DNA of 64,000 bases. Source: Symsagittifera roscoffensis (lineage: Eukaryota; Xenacoelomorpha; Acoela; Convolutidae). Below are positions 39,001 through 48,299 of this stretch, in pieces. Every line of letters begins with the position of its first letter. Positions within the stretch are counted from its first letter, which is position 1. The notes under the pieces are model-generated. The model was not told where the DNA came from. It did not search any database and saw nothing but the letters and a program-made list of their open reading frames with translations. A program made the position numbers and the translations under genes. The stretch spans positions 35,219,109-35,283,108 of the forward strand of contig NC_087070.1 in the NCBI RefSeq assembly GCF_963678635.1. Reading direction: 5' to 3'.

Positions 39001-40601
39001 GGAACTTACTTAGCCTTTCCTTCGCAAAAAATATAGTGCAAAAACTTTTTTGATTTTTTTTTTGGTTTTTTGAATGCCTTTTTTTACAAACTAGTATTCT
39101 TACTGAAAGTTTTTTTTTCACCTAAACGAGCAATTTGCATATAAAGAAGGCTACTCGATCGCTTTACTAGCTCGAAAATAGACTAAACCTCGGTTTTTCT
39201 TGACAATGGGACAAATTTTTTCAAAAGTTTTTAATGTCATTCGAATCACGAATGAAGGGCTTCTAAATGTTATATCACTCAATGCATTCCCATAATTATT
39301 TGCGGTTCCTGATTTAGTGTGGAAAAAAAACAAAAATGCACACAAAAATGCAAACTAATACATAGAAAACGTTTGAAAAGACTGTTTGCAGTCAGCCTTC
39401 TGATCGGATCAAGGCAGGACTTATTAATTAAGTCATTGGATAATGGTTGCTCATGTGTATTGCATTAGCAAATTTTGATCATCGATTGTAATCAAGTATG
39501 CTTCTGGCGTTGCGAAATATTATGCAGGGGAAAAATTCTAGTCACTTAGAGCCATCGTGTCCAAATTATCAATTTAAATGTTGCTTATCTATTTGTAATT
39601 TTCTGAAAAGTTTCCGGTCACTTGTAAGTATATTTTGTTTATTGGTGCCTTCCTATATAATTTCTCGCCTTCTTTTCCCAGCGTGGCTTCGGTCTATGAA
39701 GCAGATGATGAAAGCAACCGTTTCTACCATATTTCTACCTTTATGGCGTCGACCCATCGGGAACATTTTGCATGTGTTCTAAGATTTTCTTTACATTATG
39801 AGGGTCATTTTCTATCGTCCTTGTCGTTCAATAAAAACAAATTAGAAAAGAGATTCCGTCGGCATCGAATTGATCAACATTTTGATTTTGTTTTCAGACT
39901 TAACCTCGTTTGGTTCTACACGGGTTGGGGAAAAGAAACTCTATATCTCTGACTCCGGAATTGATTAAAAAGGTTGCTAAAAATGGGATACCACGCTAGC
40001 TTACCCGAAAACTGGAATACGTTTTTCTTAAGAAGCAGCGAGATAACTTGATCGGACACAAACGCCTTGCACCCAGCTGCATTATGCTCGCTGATCGTAA
40101 GACAAATAAACTTTCTTATACGCTGAAATTTCTTATTTTTTGCAAAAATAACTCGTCATCAACTGACCTGATTAAATCTGCTCGAACACGCTTTGATTCC
40201 CACTGAGTTCTTCTTGCTTTTGCCATAATCCCGAAGTTCCTTGAACAAACAAATTACATGATTACAAATTAGCCCCTAATTATGTAGAGCTTTAATATGA
40301 GTTACCGATTCCGTAATCTGACGAAAAGCTTCGGCATCACGCAATGTGATCTGTCTCGCTACATCTTCAGGTTGATAATCAGTTATTAACGTATTACTTC
40401 TGATGTCATCTTTGGAATTATGAAAAGGATATGTCCGAGACTTCTCGTGCTTCTTTGCCGCATGCCAGGTGTCGTAGGGTGTGCTCTATAAACATAAGTT
40501 TCACTAACAATGGCCCTCGCACCCCATCAAGGCAACTTGAGTCAATTAGAACAACGAAATTAGTTTTAAATTAAACAGTAGCTTACGGGTTGCTTTGGCA
40601 T
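36052..40601 (-). CDS. RalGPS-like RasGEF gene (N-terminal and catalytic part)
   Basis: Exons on the minus strand are 40,587-40,601 (MPKQP start), 40,306-40,485, 40,168-40,239, 37,950-38,039, 37,788-37,880, 37,349-37,490 and 36,108-36,317. All junctions are GT-AG and the phases match. The exons read as a RasGEF (CDC25-homology) domain in order: DVARQITLRD, SSRFNQ joined to TMFWTRAEVL, LLSFFIKVSK, ANFQGFSAVVTALSSSPISR, RSWEHVDKKDRVKFEKF, NPESNYSNLR, VPFLGMFLLELDYL. The family swaps GDP for GTP on Ras-like GTPases. The wording around VVTAL-SSPISRL and KKDRVKFEKF is closest to RalGPS, which acts on Ral at membranes. About 267 residues are visible. RalGPS proteins are usually about twice that length with a C-terminal PH domain, which I did not find. 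The last exon may instead read on to a stop at 36,052. Confidence 0.8.
36365..36960 (+). repeat. Dispersed repeat family, copy 2 (inside a host intron)
   Basis: This copy lies in the 1,031-bp intron (36,318-37,348) of the minus-strand RasGEF gene. Over its first ~255 bp it aligns closely with the copy at 58,183, sharing AATTTGAGAAAACTG and TTCGCTGGGAAA. Over its second half it shares the GTGACCTTT and GTCAAACCG motifs with copy 1. The rest of the intron (36,960-37,348) shows nothing clear. Confidence 0.6.
37563..37774. mobile_element. MITE-like foldback element in an intron (~212 bp)
   Basis: The ends are inverted copies: AAGTTGCGAAAAGTTGGAA on the left and its near-perfect reverse complement on the right (ending CTACTT). 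Weaker inner complementarity surrounds TTTGCATGC on both sides. There is no transposase frame. It fills most of the 297-bp intron between two RasGEF exons; without it the intron would be about 85 bp, like its neighbours. No clear target-site duplication was seen. Confidence 0.6.
38040..40167 (-). other. Expanded intron of the RalGPS-like gene
   Basis: This 2,128-bp stretch separates two RasGEF exons whose phases match. It holds a foldback MITE at 38,943-39,142. Several short frames, including one at 38,450-38,662 with a hydrophobic stretch, show no family resemblance and are treated as chance. The rest is AT-rich with no feature I can support. Confidence 0.6.
38943..39142. mobile_element. MITE-like foldback element (~200 bp)
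   Basis: The terminal inverted repeats are ATATGAAAATTGCTCGTTT (left) and the inverse of ATATGCAAATTGCTCGTTT (right). The arms continue with weaker complementarity through GAATACTAGTTT for about 70 bp. There is no coding capacity. If the flanking TA is the target duplication, it would fit a Tc1/mariner-type origin, but TA is common in this AT-rich DNA. Confidence 0.65.
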
Positions 40602-40641
40602 TGAAATTTAGGTGCAATTTGAAAACAAAGTGCAGTTTTGA

Positions 40642-40670
40642 TTACATTAAGCTTTCTGAAAAAAAATCAA
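40642..40670 (-). promoter_or_regulatory. 5' acceptor and start-stop upstream of the RalGPS-like ATG
   Basis: On the minus strand a strong acceptor (a run of T then CAG, boundary at 40,655/40,656) lies 54 nt before the ATG at 40,601. It would end a 5'-UTR intron or serve as a spliced-leader site. Between it and the main ATG lies a minimal upstream ATG-TAA (40,647-40,642). Upstream start-stop elements can lower translation of the main frame in other eukaryotes; here that is inference. Confidence 0.4.
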
Positions 40671-41143
40671 GTAAAAGATCGCCCCATGCTTAAGACGGCC
40701 AGTGCACAGATTGGATAGGGCATCAGATTGCTATACAATTGCGACTATAAGAAGATAAAATAACACTTGAACTGCTGTACATAGTAGCCGGAGTCTCAAT
40801 ACAGTATTGTGTAAAAATTAAAGAAAAAATATTATCACATTAATTACAGAGCGGCGATGTGGAGCTTCGCAAAACTAGCAATGCAGAAAACGCATTTTGT
40901 TACGAGTGAGTGAAACGAAAAAAGGCAATTATGAAAAAAATAATCTACAAAATTTTAATGAAACAATTACTTGATTAGGAAGAAAAGTTGCGATGTAAAA
41001 AACGCATTGCGCAACAAGATAGAGACATTAAAAAAAGGAAGTTCAAAAAAATTTTGGAAAATTAAGTTGGCATTCGACCAGAATGACCTGAAAACGCATG
41101 ACACCAACGAACTTCAGTTCAAACAGTTTTAGTGTACGATAAG
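40671..41143. other. Intergenic stretch, nothing recognised
   Basis: This AT-rich stretch lies between the upstream acceptor of the RalGPS-like gene and the retroelement downstream frame. No frame, repeat or regulatory signature could be supported. Confidence 0.5.
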
Positions 41144-41329
41144 TTAATTTTGATAATTATCGGTCTTATTTACCAAAATGAACGAATTGGGAAGGTTTAC
41201 GTGCGTGTCGGTCATATTTGGAAGTTTGACCTTGAGCTGAACGTTTAATCCTGATTTTGGTGAGAAAAGTAATTTTTCAAAATTTCGAATTGAGCCTGGC
41301 ATGCTGTAACAGTCGCCAACTTCGGTCAC
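41144..41329 (-). CDS. Small frame overlapping the end of the SGNH ORF (61 aa)
   Basis: Its ATG overlaps the stop of the 810-aa frame (ATGTGA), an arrangement used for coupled termination and re-initiation in some viruses and elements. The product has no recognised domain. It may simply be the continuation of the element's sequence in another frame. Confidence that it is expressed is low. Confidence 0.2.
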   Translation of the reverse strand: MTEVGDCYSMPGSIRNFEKLLFSPKSGLNVQLKVKLPNMTDTHVNLPNSFILVNKTDNYQN

Positions 41330-43758
41330 ATACGGTATCTAGGATCGTTGGCCAGTTTCGTGCCTTCATACGCGGCGTCTGGTAATTCCATCTCCCTCGG
41401 ATCCATCAGCTTGTCCACCACCCTCAACTGTGCTGGAGTGGCCACCCTAATCCTGGCAATGCTAGTTCGGTGTTTGGGAGGCTCCACTACGAATCCCGGA
41501 CTCCCTAATGACTTGAGAGGTCTATAGTTAATGGGTCCCATCACCGATTTTGTGGGAATCCCAGTCAGATCCGCCGTCTCTGCTATTTTTGCTCTCGAGA
41601 AAGGTGTCTCGTGAGCCTTCAGCCAGTCCACACACTGGAGTCTGCCCAAGTCTTCGTGCGACACCTGCTCAAGACCCAAAGCTTTCGCTAACTCTAGCCT
41701 GCACTCGAGGTCCTCCAGGTCCAGCTCCTTGACCTTCTCTTCATATTTCAACCTGTTGGTCTCCAATGGTTTCTCCGGCTTCTTCTTCTCCGCCACCACC
41801 ACCGAGCATATTATCGATCCCTGGGGCGTTGATGACGTTGCCTCATCAGCCTCCATGGGCGCAGCGCCCGGCAACTTGGTTCGGCTATCCCTCGAACTGT
41901 CTCTAGAATCAGCCATCGCCCCCAAGCGGCTGGACAAAGCTCTCGAGTTGAAGAAAGGTGGATTTGGGGGTGGTCCGAACGTGACCTGTGCCGTCTCTAG
42001 TAACTCTGTCTCCAACGAGTTTATGTGCCTTTGGAAGACATCATTCAACCACTCCACCCCTCTGGGCCTATCAAAATGAATCCCATCCGCAGATGCGTCG
42101 TCAGGGAAAGCAGATAGCTCCATTTGCTCGGCCACGTCCAACAGCCCAACGGGGAGGACGCTTTTTTTGTGTATCAGCCTGATTATTTCATTCAGGTTTC
42201 GCACCTTTGTGTTCATCTCCATTGCATGTTGATCTGCTTTCATGTTGTAAGGGACGGTGCACACCGTAAGAATGGCCGGATCCATTTGAATTCGCAATTC
42301 CTCGAGAATGCAGCTCATCTTGTCGTGCAGCCTCATCACCTTCCTTGCTTCCCCCCTAGACACGTCATTCGTCCCGATCATCAGTGTAACCGTATATACT
42401 CTTGCCATACCTAGCATCTCAAGTGTCGCTAACATCTGCGGCGTCGCGGCTCCAGCGAAGCTCAAGATTCCCGTTTTCCAATGGGACTGGATCCGGGTCA
42501 ACACCCGCAGCAAGCTGTCCCCTATGATCAAGTGGACCGCTCCTTCGGGCACACGTGGCTGCGTGAAGTATTCCACCCAAGCCGCGTTATGGAAGCAATC
42601 CCTCCTGTCCATCTGCGCCGTGCTCCAGTCCATCCGATTGTGCCTGTGGTATCTACCTTCCGTATTCTTTTTGTAACTCGAGATTACCACACTCCTGACA
42701 GGTTGTTCCCCCCACGTCGATGGCAGGTCCACTCTTGCTGGACTCTCGCGATTCCTTAGTTGTAGCCGCTCGTGCAATTCTTTCAGTCGTGACGAGCTAC
42801 CACTCACCTGACTACTACCCGGGGTCGAACTTGGCGTATATCCAGGCAGCGCGACGTCCATCAACGGGCGTATTGCTTGTGTCTCTAGACCACGCAGGGA
42901 GGACGCTGATTCAGACGGTATCCACACCTCCAGCCCTTCGTTCATATGTTCTTGAGCAGCACGATCGAGGTTGAATCGTCCCTTCGACCTATGAGCCTCA
43001 TCCACCTCCATGCGTGACTCTGGCCTTGAGCCGGTCACCACCCGCTCTTTGGGCCTAGCTCCCTTCTGCATGTCGAGCTCGCGCTGTCGTTGTTGGATCC
43101 TTTCAAGCTCTGACTTCAGCTGCTCGCAATTGGCGGCATTCTCCCGCACCCTTTCTGCCTGTAGCTGTTCAGCTCTCATCATGTCCAGTTCCCTCCGCGC
43201 TTGATCCCTCTCAACTTTTGCCGGGTCTCTCTCGAGCACCGCTTGATCCCGGTCGAGGTTCGCCTTGTTTCTCACCCGCTGAGTCCTCTCAAGCTCTCTC
43301 TTCATGATGCTGACGTCCGGATATGCTTCCCCCGTCTGCTGTGCTCGAGACATCAATGGTGTCTTGCTCGTGCTCTGGCCCGTGTATCTGGCTGATGGTC
43401 TGGCCGGTAGTGGGAATTCCCCTGCTCCATACTCAGTGTTATTACTCAAGCCAGGGTTCCTTGCCAAATCGAACCCCCTTATTGCTCCATCCACGTTCCA
43501 AGGCAACCACCTGGTTTGCTCTTGATTAGATATCCCATCGGTGGTGTAGCCCACCATCAAAACTGTTTCTGTCGCAGACTCCCGACACTCGCCCTCATCC
43601 TCCAACTGGAGGATGGCGTTCAACATCACTGCCATTCTCTCATCCACTTGAGTATAATCCAGGTCCCTCAGACGTCTGTATAATTCGTCAAGTGTGGGTT
43701 TTTTCAAAGCCGTTGGCATGGACTTCCAGAATCGATCTGCCATTTCCGTAATTTCCAA
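41326..43758 (-). CDS. Retroelement ORF with coiled coil and SGNH hydrolase domain (810 aa)
   Basis: Residues ~150-230 form a charged, heptad-like helical stretch (RELERTQRVRNK, QARRELDMMRAEQ). Residues ~405-590 carry the SGNH/GDSL hydrolase blocks in order: IIGDSLLR (Ser in GDS, ~415), SFAGAATP (Gly), IGTNDVSRG (Asn, ~464) and DGIHFDRPRG (Asp-His, ~558-561). SGNH enzymes are esterases, lipases or acetyl-hydrolases, and the family also includes non-enzymatic members. The N-terminus (~1-60) is helical and the C-terminus has a basic/acidic low-complexity linker followed by an unassigned conserved-looking region. The frame could be the gag-position protein of this element family or a 3' accessory protein. 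No signal peptide is seen, so action inside the cell or particle is more likely than secretion. Confidence 0.75.
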   Translation of the reverse strand: MEITEMADRFWKSMPTALKKPTLDELYRRLRDLDYTQVDERMAVMLNAILQLEDEGECRESATETVLMVGYTTDGISNQEQTRWLPWNVDGAIRGFDLARNPGLSNNTEYGAGEFPLPARPSARYTGQSTSKTPLMSRAQQTGEAYPDVSIMKRELERTQRVRNKANLDRDQAVLERDPAKVERDQARRELDMMRAEQLQAERVRENAANCEQLKSELERIQQRQRELDMQKGARPKERVVTGSRPESRMEVDEAHRSKGRFNLDRAAQEHMNEGLEVWIPSESASSLRGLETQAIRPLMDVALPGYTPSSTPGSSQVSGSSSRLKELHERLQLRNRESPARVDLPSTWGEQPVRSVVISSYKKNTEGRYHRHNRMDWSTAQMDRRDCFHNAAWVEYFTQPRVPEGAVHLIIGDSLLRVLTRIQSHWKTGILSFAGAATPQMLATLEMLGMARVYTVTLMIGTNDVSRGEARKVMRLHDKMSCILEELRIQMDPAILTVCTVPYNMKADQHAMEMNTKVRNLNEIIRLIHKKSVLPVGLLDVAEQMELSAFPDDASADGIHFDRPRGVEWLNDVFQRHINSLETELLETAQVTFGPPPNPPFFNSRALSSRLGAMADSRDSSRDSRTKLPGAAPMEADEATSSTPQGSIICSVVVAEKKKPEKPLETNRLKYEEKVKELDLEDLECRLELAKALGLEQVSHEDLGRLQCVDWLKAHETPFSRAKIAETADLTGIPTKSVMGPINYRPLKSLGSPGFVVEPPKHRTSIARIRVATPAQLRVVDKLMDPREMELPDAAYEGTKLANDPRYRM

Positions 43759-43759
43759 A

Positions 43760-44180
43760 TGATCTTGAGTATTGAGTTCTACCTGAGCAACTTGAGTATT
43801 ACCTGAGCAACTTGAGTATTACTTCTTGAGGTGTCGTTCAACTTGTGTTCTCTTTCTTCAATTGAATACAGTTTAGTAGTCAAATTGACTTTACCAAATC
43901 AATCTGAAAATAACGCTCCATTTTTAGACTAGCAGGTGGTGTTCCTAACCTAAAAACCCCCTTTACTATTATAGTTAAAACCCTTTCCTTTCCGTCCTAT
44001 TTAAAATAGTTCAATTGGAAATTTTCTAAAAACATGCAGATTCATTTTATGTTTTAGCACCATCAATCATTTAAAATGTTAATTGTCATGCCAATCACCT
44101 CTAAAATTCTCTACCTGTTTTGTACCCCCACACCTAGCTCGAGATTCTTCCCTCATGCCCAACTCAAGACCCCCGCGTAC
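43760..44180 (-). promoter_or_regulatory. Noncoding spacer between macrodomain and SGNH frames, LTR candidate
   Basis: On the minus strand the spacer follows a purine-rich stretch (GAGGGAAGAA) and begins near TGTGGGGGTAC. It contains ATTTTAAATAGG, a TATA-like site, and ends just before the SGNH frame. That is what an LTR plus leader would look like. No second copy was found at the outer ends, so it could equally be an internal promoter region for the downstream ORF. A 20-bp direct duplication (43,781-43,820) lies next to the ORF start. Confidence 0.3.
43781..43820 (+). repeat. 20-bp direct tandem duplication before the SGNH ORF
   Basis: ACCTGAGCAACTTGAGTATT occurs twice in a row, with a third partial CTTGAGTATT just before. 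It lies 23-62 bp upstream of the ORF start, in the presumed leader. Confidence 0.8.
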
Positions 44181-44188
44181 CCGACTCA

Positions 44189-44640
44189 GGCGATGCTCAA
44201 GTAGTATTTCTTGTGAAGATGCACCAATATCTCAGTTTCTGCGAAGACCACGTGTAGGATAGCGTACAATTCCCTTGGGCTCAATTTCCCCCTGTTTGGG
44301 TCATACACCGGCATTGAGACCTCCGTTATCCCTCTTTCAATCATGAAGTCTCGTAGTCTCGTTAGTGCCAACATCACGTGTTCAGGATCGATAGTGTTTC
44401 TGTCATTGACCCTCGTCACTAGGAAGCACAGATATTTGCCCGGGACTTGTGCTACTGATGGTGGAAGCGCGGCCATTCCTCCCAGTCCCGGTCTCTGTCT
44501 AAACAGAAACTCCACGTTCTGGTATTCTCTCTTGAAGTCTGCTTCCAGTCTTGATTTGAAACTCATGTCCGCCGTGATACAGATTGCGCTAGTCCTGTCT
44601 GACAGAATGAAGTCACTATCCGTTATCAGGATATTTTCTG
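44189..44640 (-). CDS. Pol C-terminal macrodomain, OARD1/TARG1-like
   Basis: The last ~150 residues of the pol C-terminal frame follow the macrodomain pattern of OARD1/TARG1 from start to end: ILITDSDFILSDRTSAICIT, then DFKREYQNVEFL, GGMAALPPSV, GKYLCFLVTRVNDR, LTRLRDFMIERGITEVSMPV and ELYAILHVVFAETEILVHL. The human protein has the equivalents YVKGDLF, LFKKKFGGVQEL, GEVAVL, RYIYYLITKKR, LKNGVTDLSMP and VSAMIEEVFEATDIKITVY. Macrodomains bind ADP-ribose, and several viral and cellular ones remove ADP-ribose from proteins, countering PARP-based defence. Whether this one is an active hydrolase or only a binder cannot be told here. It sits behind an acidic linker downstream of the integrase C-terminus. 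Confidence 0.6.
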
Positions 44641-45499
44641 AGTATTCGTTTGGTATTTCAAACTTCGTTTTGAAATTCCGTCCTATGGTAGGCTCGGCCT
44701 CCTCCCCTTCCTGCTCCAGTCCGCACTTTTCTCTCACTTCTCTGAGTTTCTTTATCATCAAATTTTCGGTGTGGGTAAGTCCTATCCCCACTCCCCGGAC
44801 AAAAATATTTATCGACGTCCCCGTCGATGATGCTGGGTCTGAATTATCTGGCGGAATGTCGAGCCGACTGTCTGTTGCCGTCCAGCCGAAAAGAGGATCC
44901 TCCGTTTTCATGTACTTCCCCGCTGATATGTCAACTTGCTGTATGCTCTGTCCTTCCTCGCTTTCGTTCTTGACATCGCGCATCCATTCTAATATCCTCA
45001 AGTTCGTATTTTCCCTCCTCTCTATCTCGCTCTGTTCTAAATCCGTCTCCCGCTCCGGCGTCGAGTAGTCTTGCTGTGGATAGTGTTCATTATCATTGAT
45101 GATCTGCCATTCACCATCTGCCGCCAGCTCGCCCACACTTGTTAGTTCTCTGCATAGGTCATCGGGCTTTATCTTGTCGATCAGGAAATCGTCCCCGTAT
45201 CTGTTGTACCTCATGCCTGTGCGTTTGCGATTGCCACTCCTTGTCCCCGCTGGTATTGACAAGTCTGGTTCTGTCCACTTCGGCACCTCACCTTGATCCG
45301 GATCGTTCCAATCTTCTTCCACAAAAGATTCCGCTTCAGAGTCCGCGTCTATTTTTTCATTGTCATCCAAACTCAAGTTTTCATTGCCATCATTTTTATC
45401 TCTGGTGCCCTTCTCGTTCACTTCACATGCTGGTTCCACCAGTAGGTACTCTAGTCCCTCCATGTCTTTTGGTACACACCAGTCCTCTGGGGATGGGAT

Positions 45500-46530
45500 A
45501 TGAGGCTTCAGGTTCTCATAATGTGCTGCTCGCCCAGTACTCAAGCGGTAGAACCGTCCTTGTTGATGTACTTCAGTTATCATGAATGGTCCTCTCCATT
45601 TCTTGAGTAGCTTCTTCGTCCCTTTGGGCGGTGTCACATTCTGGAAAACCCACACATACTGGCCCACTTCATATAGCTTCGCCTGTAATATTTTTTTAAT
45701 CATATTTCTTGCGCTGTCTCATTTGTGCCTGCGCAGTGTTCCTCCTGCACAGCTCGTTAATTTCCTGCTGTCTCCTGATCGCCTCTTTCACGTAAGCTTG
45801 AGGCGACATCCTCTTTCCTTCATACTCCGGGTAAAAGAACGTCAGGGGCACCGCTCTCTCTTTGCCTGTCAACATCAAGAATGGGCTGATTCCCGTCGTT
45901 GAGTGTTGAGTACTGTTGTATGCCCCTACGACTTGAGGCAGATACTTATCCCAGTCCGTCATGTATCTAGAGCAGTATACCCTCAGCATGTTCACCAACG
46001 TTCTATTCTGTCTCTCTACCAGTCCGTTGGTCTGAGGGTGGTAGGTAGTTGAGTGTGCTTGAGCTATGTGTGACCTCTTCATTAATTCCTTAGTCAAGTC
46101 CCCCACAAAGGCTTTGCCGTTGTCTGACTGAAAAGTCATTGGACAACCATACCTTGATATCCAATGGGTTATCAAGTGGTCACAAGTCTCCTCTGCTGAA
46201 GCTGTTTGACACGGCACCGCCTCTGCCAGCTTTGTGAAGTGATCAATTATAACCAGTATCTGGTTATACCCTGAGTCCGTCATACAGATCTTCTGATGGT
46301 CTATTTGCACCACTTCATTAAATTCCGAGCTTTCCACCGACCTGAGTGGGAATTTCATCTTCCTAGGGTCTTTCACTTGCAAACATGCCAGGCATGCATT
46401 CACCCACCTCTCACAGGCTTTCCTCAATCCTTTCCAATCGAACCTGTGAAGTATTCTTTGTTGCACTTTGTCTATCCCCTGGTGCCCCATTTGATCATGT
46501 GATCTGAACAGCACCTCTGTCTGATATAAT
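45500..46530 (-). mobile_element. Pol: integrase (zinc finger, DDE core, C-terminal domain)
   Basis: An HHCC zinc finger (SHDQMGHQG and CLACLQ) is followed by the catalytic core with QIDHQ, FQSDNGKAF and GLVERQNRT; the last two acidic residues are about 35 apart, as in retroviral and gypsy integrases. A C-terminal segment with KKWRGPFMITEV and GRFYRLSTG follows, matching the beta-barrel region of gypsy-type integrases. An acidic 300-residue spacer precedes the zinc finger. Confidence 0.88.
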
Positions 46531-47759
46531 TGTGGTAGTATGATGAGGTTGTGCTTGTGTAATATCTTGTCTTCTTCTTTTCTCTTGCATGCTACAACCC
46601 CATCAGCCGTGTGATAGAGTAACTCTTTCCTCTCTTTGTAGAACTGGCTCAGGATCTTGTAGCTGTCTTCCTCAAGTTCCCCTTTCTCCTTAGACCCCGT
46701 TCGGATCCATTTGGAGAGATTGCTTGTCATCTTGTCATTCTTCTGGGCTCTTACCAGGTCCGACACCCTGTATCTCGCTCTGACATGTTCCTTCAGCGCC
46801 ATGATCTGCCCATTCATCTCCCCAGGGTTGTGGACGTCGTCATTCAGCTTCACGCATACTATCCTCCTCACCACCTTCATGTCGTCTTCCGGCACCAGAT
46901 TTTTTCTCACATTCGAATTGCATGATATCTCCCTGAATGGCTTCCTCGAAACTGCAATCCTTTCAAGTTCTTCACCACCTCGTATCTCCTGCATGTCCAA
47001 GTTGAAGGTTCCTGAGGACGGATCTGTTTGTAGTTCCCTGTCATGGTGTCTAATCTTTTCTTCTGCCAATATCATGCAGAGACTATCTTGATTGTCACTG
47101 CTCGCTTCCGAATCCACATCCCACATTTCACACTCCCCGGACAAATTTTCTCCTTCAGTGTTTTCTTCTTCTGTGGACGTGGACCGCTCCCCGGACTCTT
47201 GACCTGGTCCCAGGTATTCAGCTTCTTCGTTGAATTCCACTCTCTTTCTCCTGACTCTAGTCTGTTCAAGTAATTCAGCTGAGATCTTTTCAACCAGTGA
47301 CTGCACCACTTCCTTCCCATCTAGATTAGTTACCTTCGAGGTGTTTCTATCACTAGCTGTCCCGTTCTTCCGCAGTATTGTGACCTCAGGTTCCTCTCTA
47401 CAGTTTTCTTGAATCACGGGCTTATCATCTGTTAGTCTCTCGAGTATCCCCTTTAAGTCCTCGTCTATTTGTGCTTCCCCCGTTTCTACTTGGTTGAGAT
47501 CGTAGCCTTTTGCTTTGAGCGTCTCCCTCACGATCTTTGACTTAAGCATTATTCCTATAGGCATCCCTCGGTTCTTTCTTAAGATTGTTTTTTTTTGTGG
47601 TTTCCTTTGGTAACTCGGGGTGATCTTCTATCGGTTTGCCTGATTTGTCCAACCATCTCGTGAGAGGAAGACTGTCATACGTTTCCTTGTCCATGAAGGA
47701 GAAGCCATCTTTAATTTCAAGTCTATCTACCTCCCTCTGTTCTTGTCTCTCGTAGAACT

Positions 47760-48150
47760 CCGTCTTCTTGCTCAAGCTGTCAGCATTTTGATGTTTGTCT
47801 CGTGTTCTGTGCTCAATTATCCTATTGTATCCGTCCAGGCGAACTATCCACCTCCCAATGTAACTTTGGTCCATTGAGTACGTTTTCAGCCAGCTTAGTG
47901 CCCGGTTGTCGCCTCGCAACTTGAATGGCTCGCTGCCTAGGTAAGCCCTATATTTCTCGACAAAGGTAACCACCGCGAACATCTCTGCTTTCGGTGCTCC
48001 GTACTTCATTTCCGTGTCACTTAGGACTTTGCTCCCGTACGCTATCGGTCTCAAGACTGTCTTCCCGTTCCACTCTTGTTCTTGGTGGAGAATTCCAGAT
48101 ATCGCTACTACCGACGCGTCCGTATCCAGTACGTACATCCCCTTCTCTGT
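47760..48150 (-). mobile_element. Pol: RNase H domain
   Basis: VLDTDASVVAISGIL is the usual first block of gypsy-type RNase H. It is followed by RPIAYGSKVLSDTEMKYGAPKAE and FKLRGDNRALSWL, and then the connection to the integrase with HRTRDKHQNADSLSK. The order and spacing are typical of Ty3/gypsy pol. Confidence 0.88.
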
Positions 48151-48299
48151 TGGCATCCCTAGTACTGGTGCCTCGCACAACTCTTTTTTTATTCTCTGGA
48201 ATGACTCTTCTGCTGCGTTATTCCACGTGAACTTCTTGCCCTTGTGCCTCATTAACTGTTGCATCGGATAAACCTTGTCTGCGTAGCCTTTGACAAATT

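Noticed and set aside
41729-43529. Several plus-strand frames opposite the SGNH ORF
   Set aside because: They are shadows of the 810-aa frame; GC-richer coding DNA leaves the opposite strand open by chance.
44343-45068. 241-codon frame on the plus strand opposite the pol C-terminus
   Set aside because: It is antisense to a strongly supported integrase-macrodomain region and its product is Ser/Leu-rich shadow sequence.
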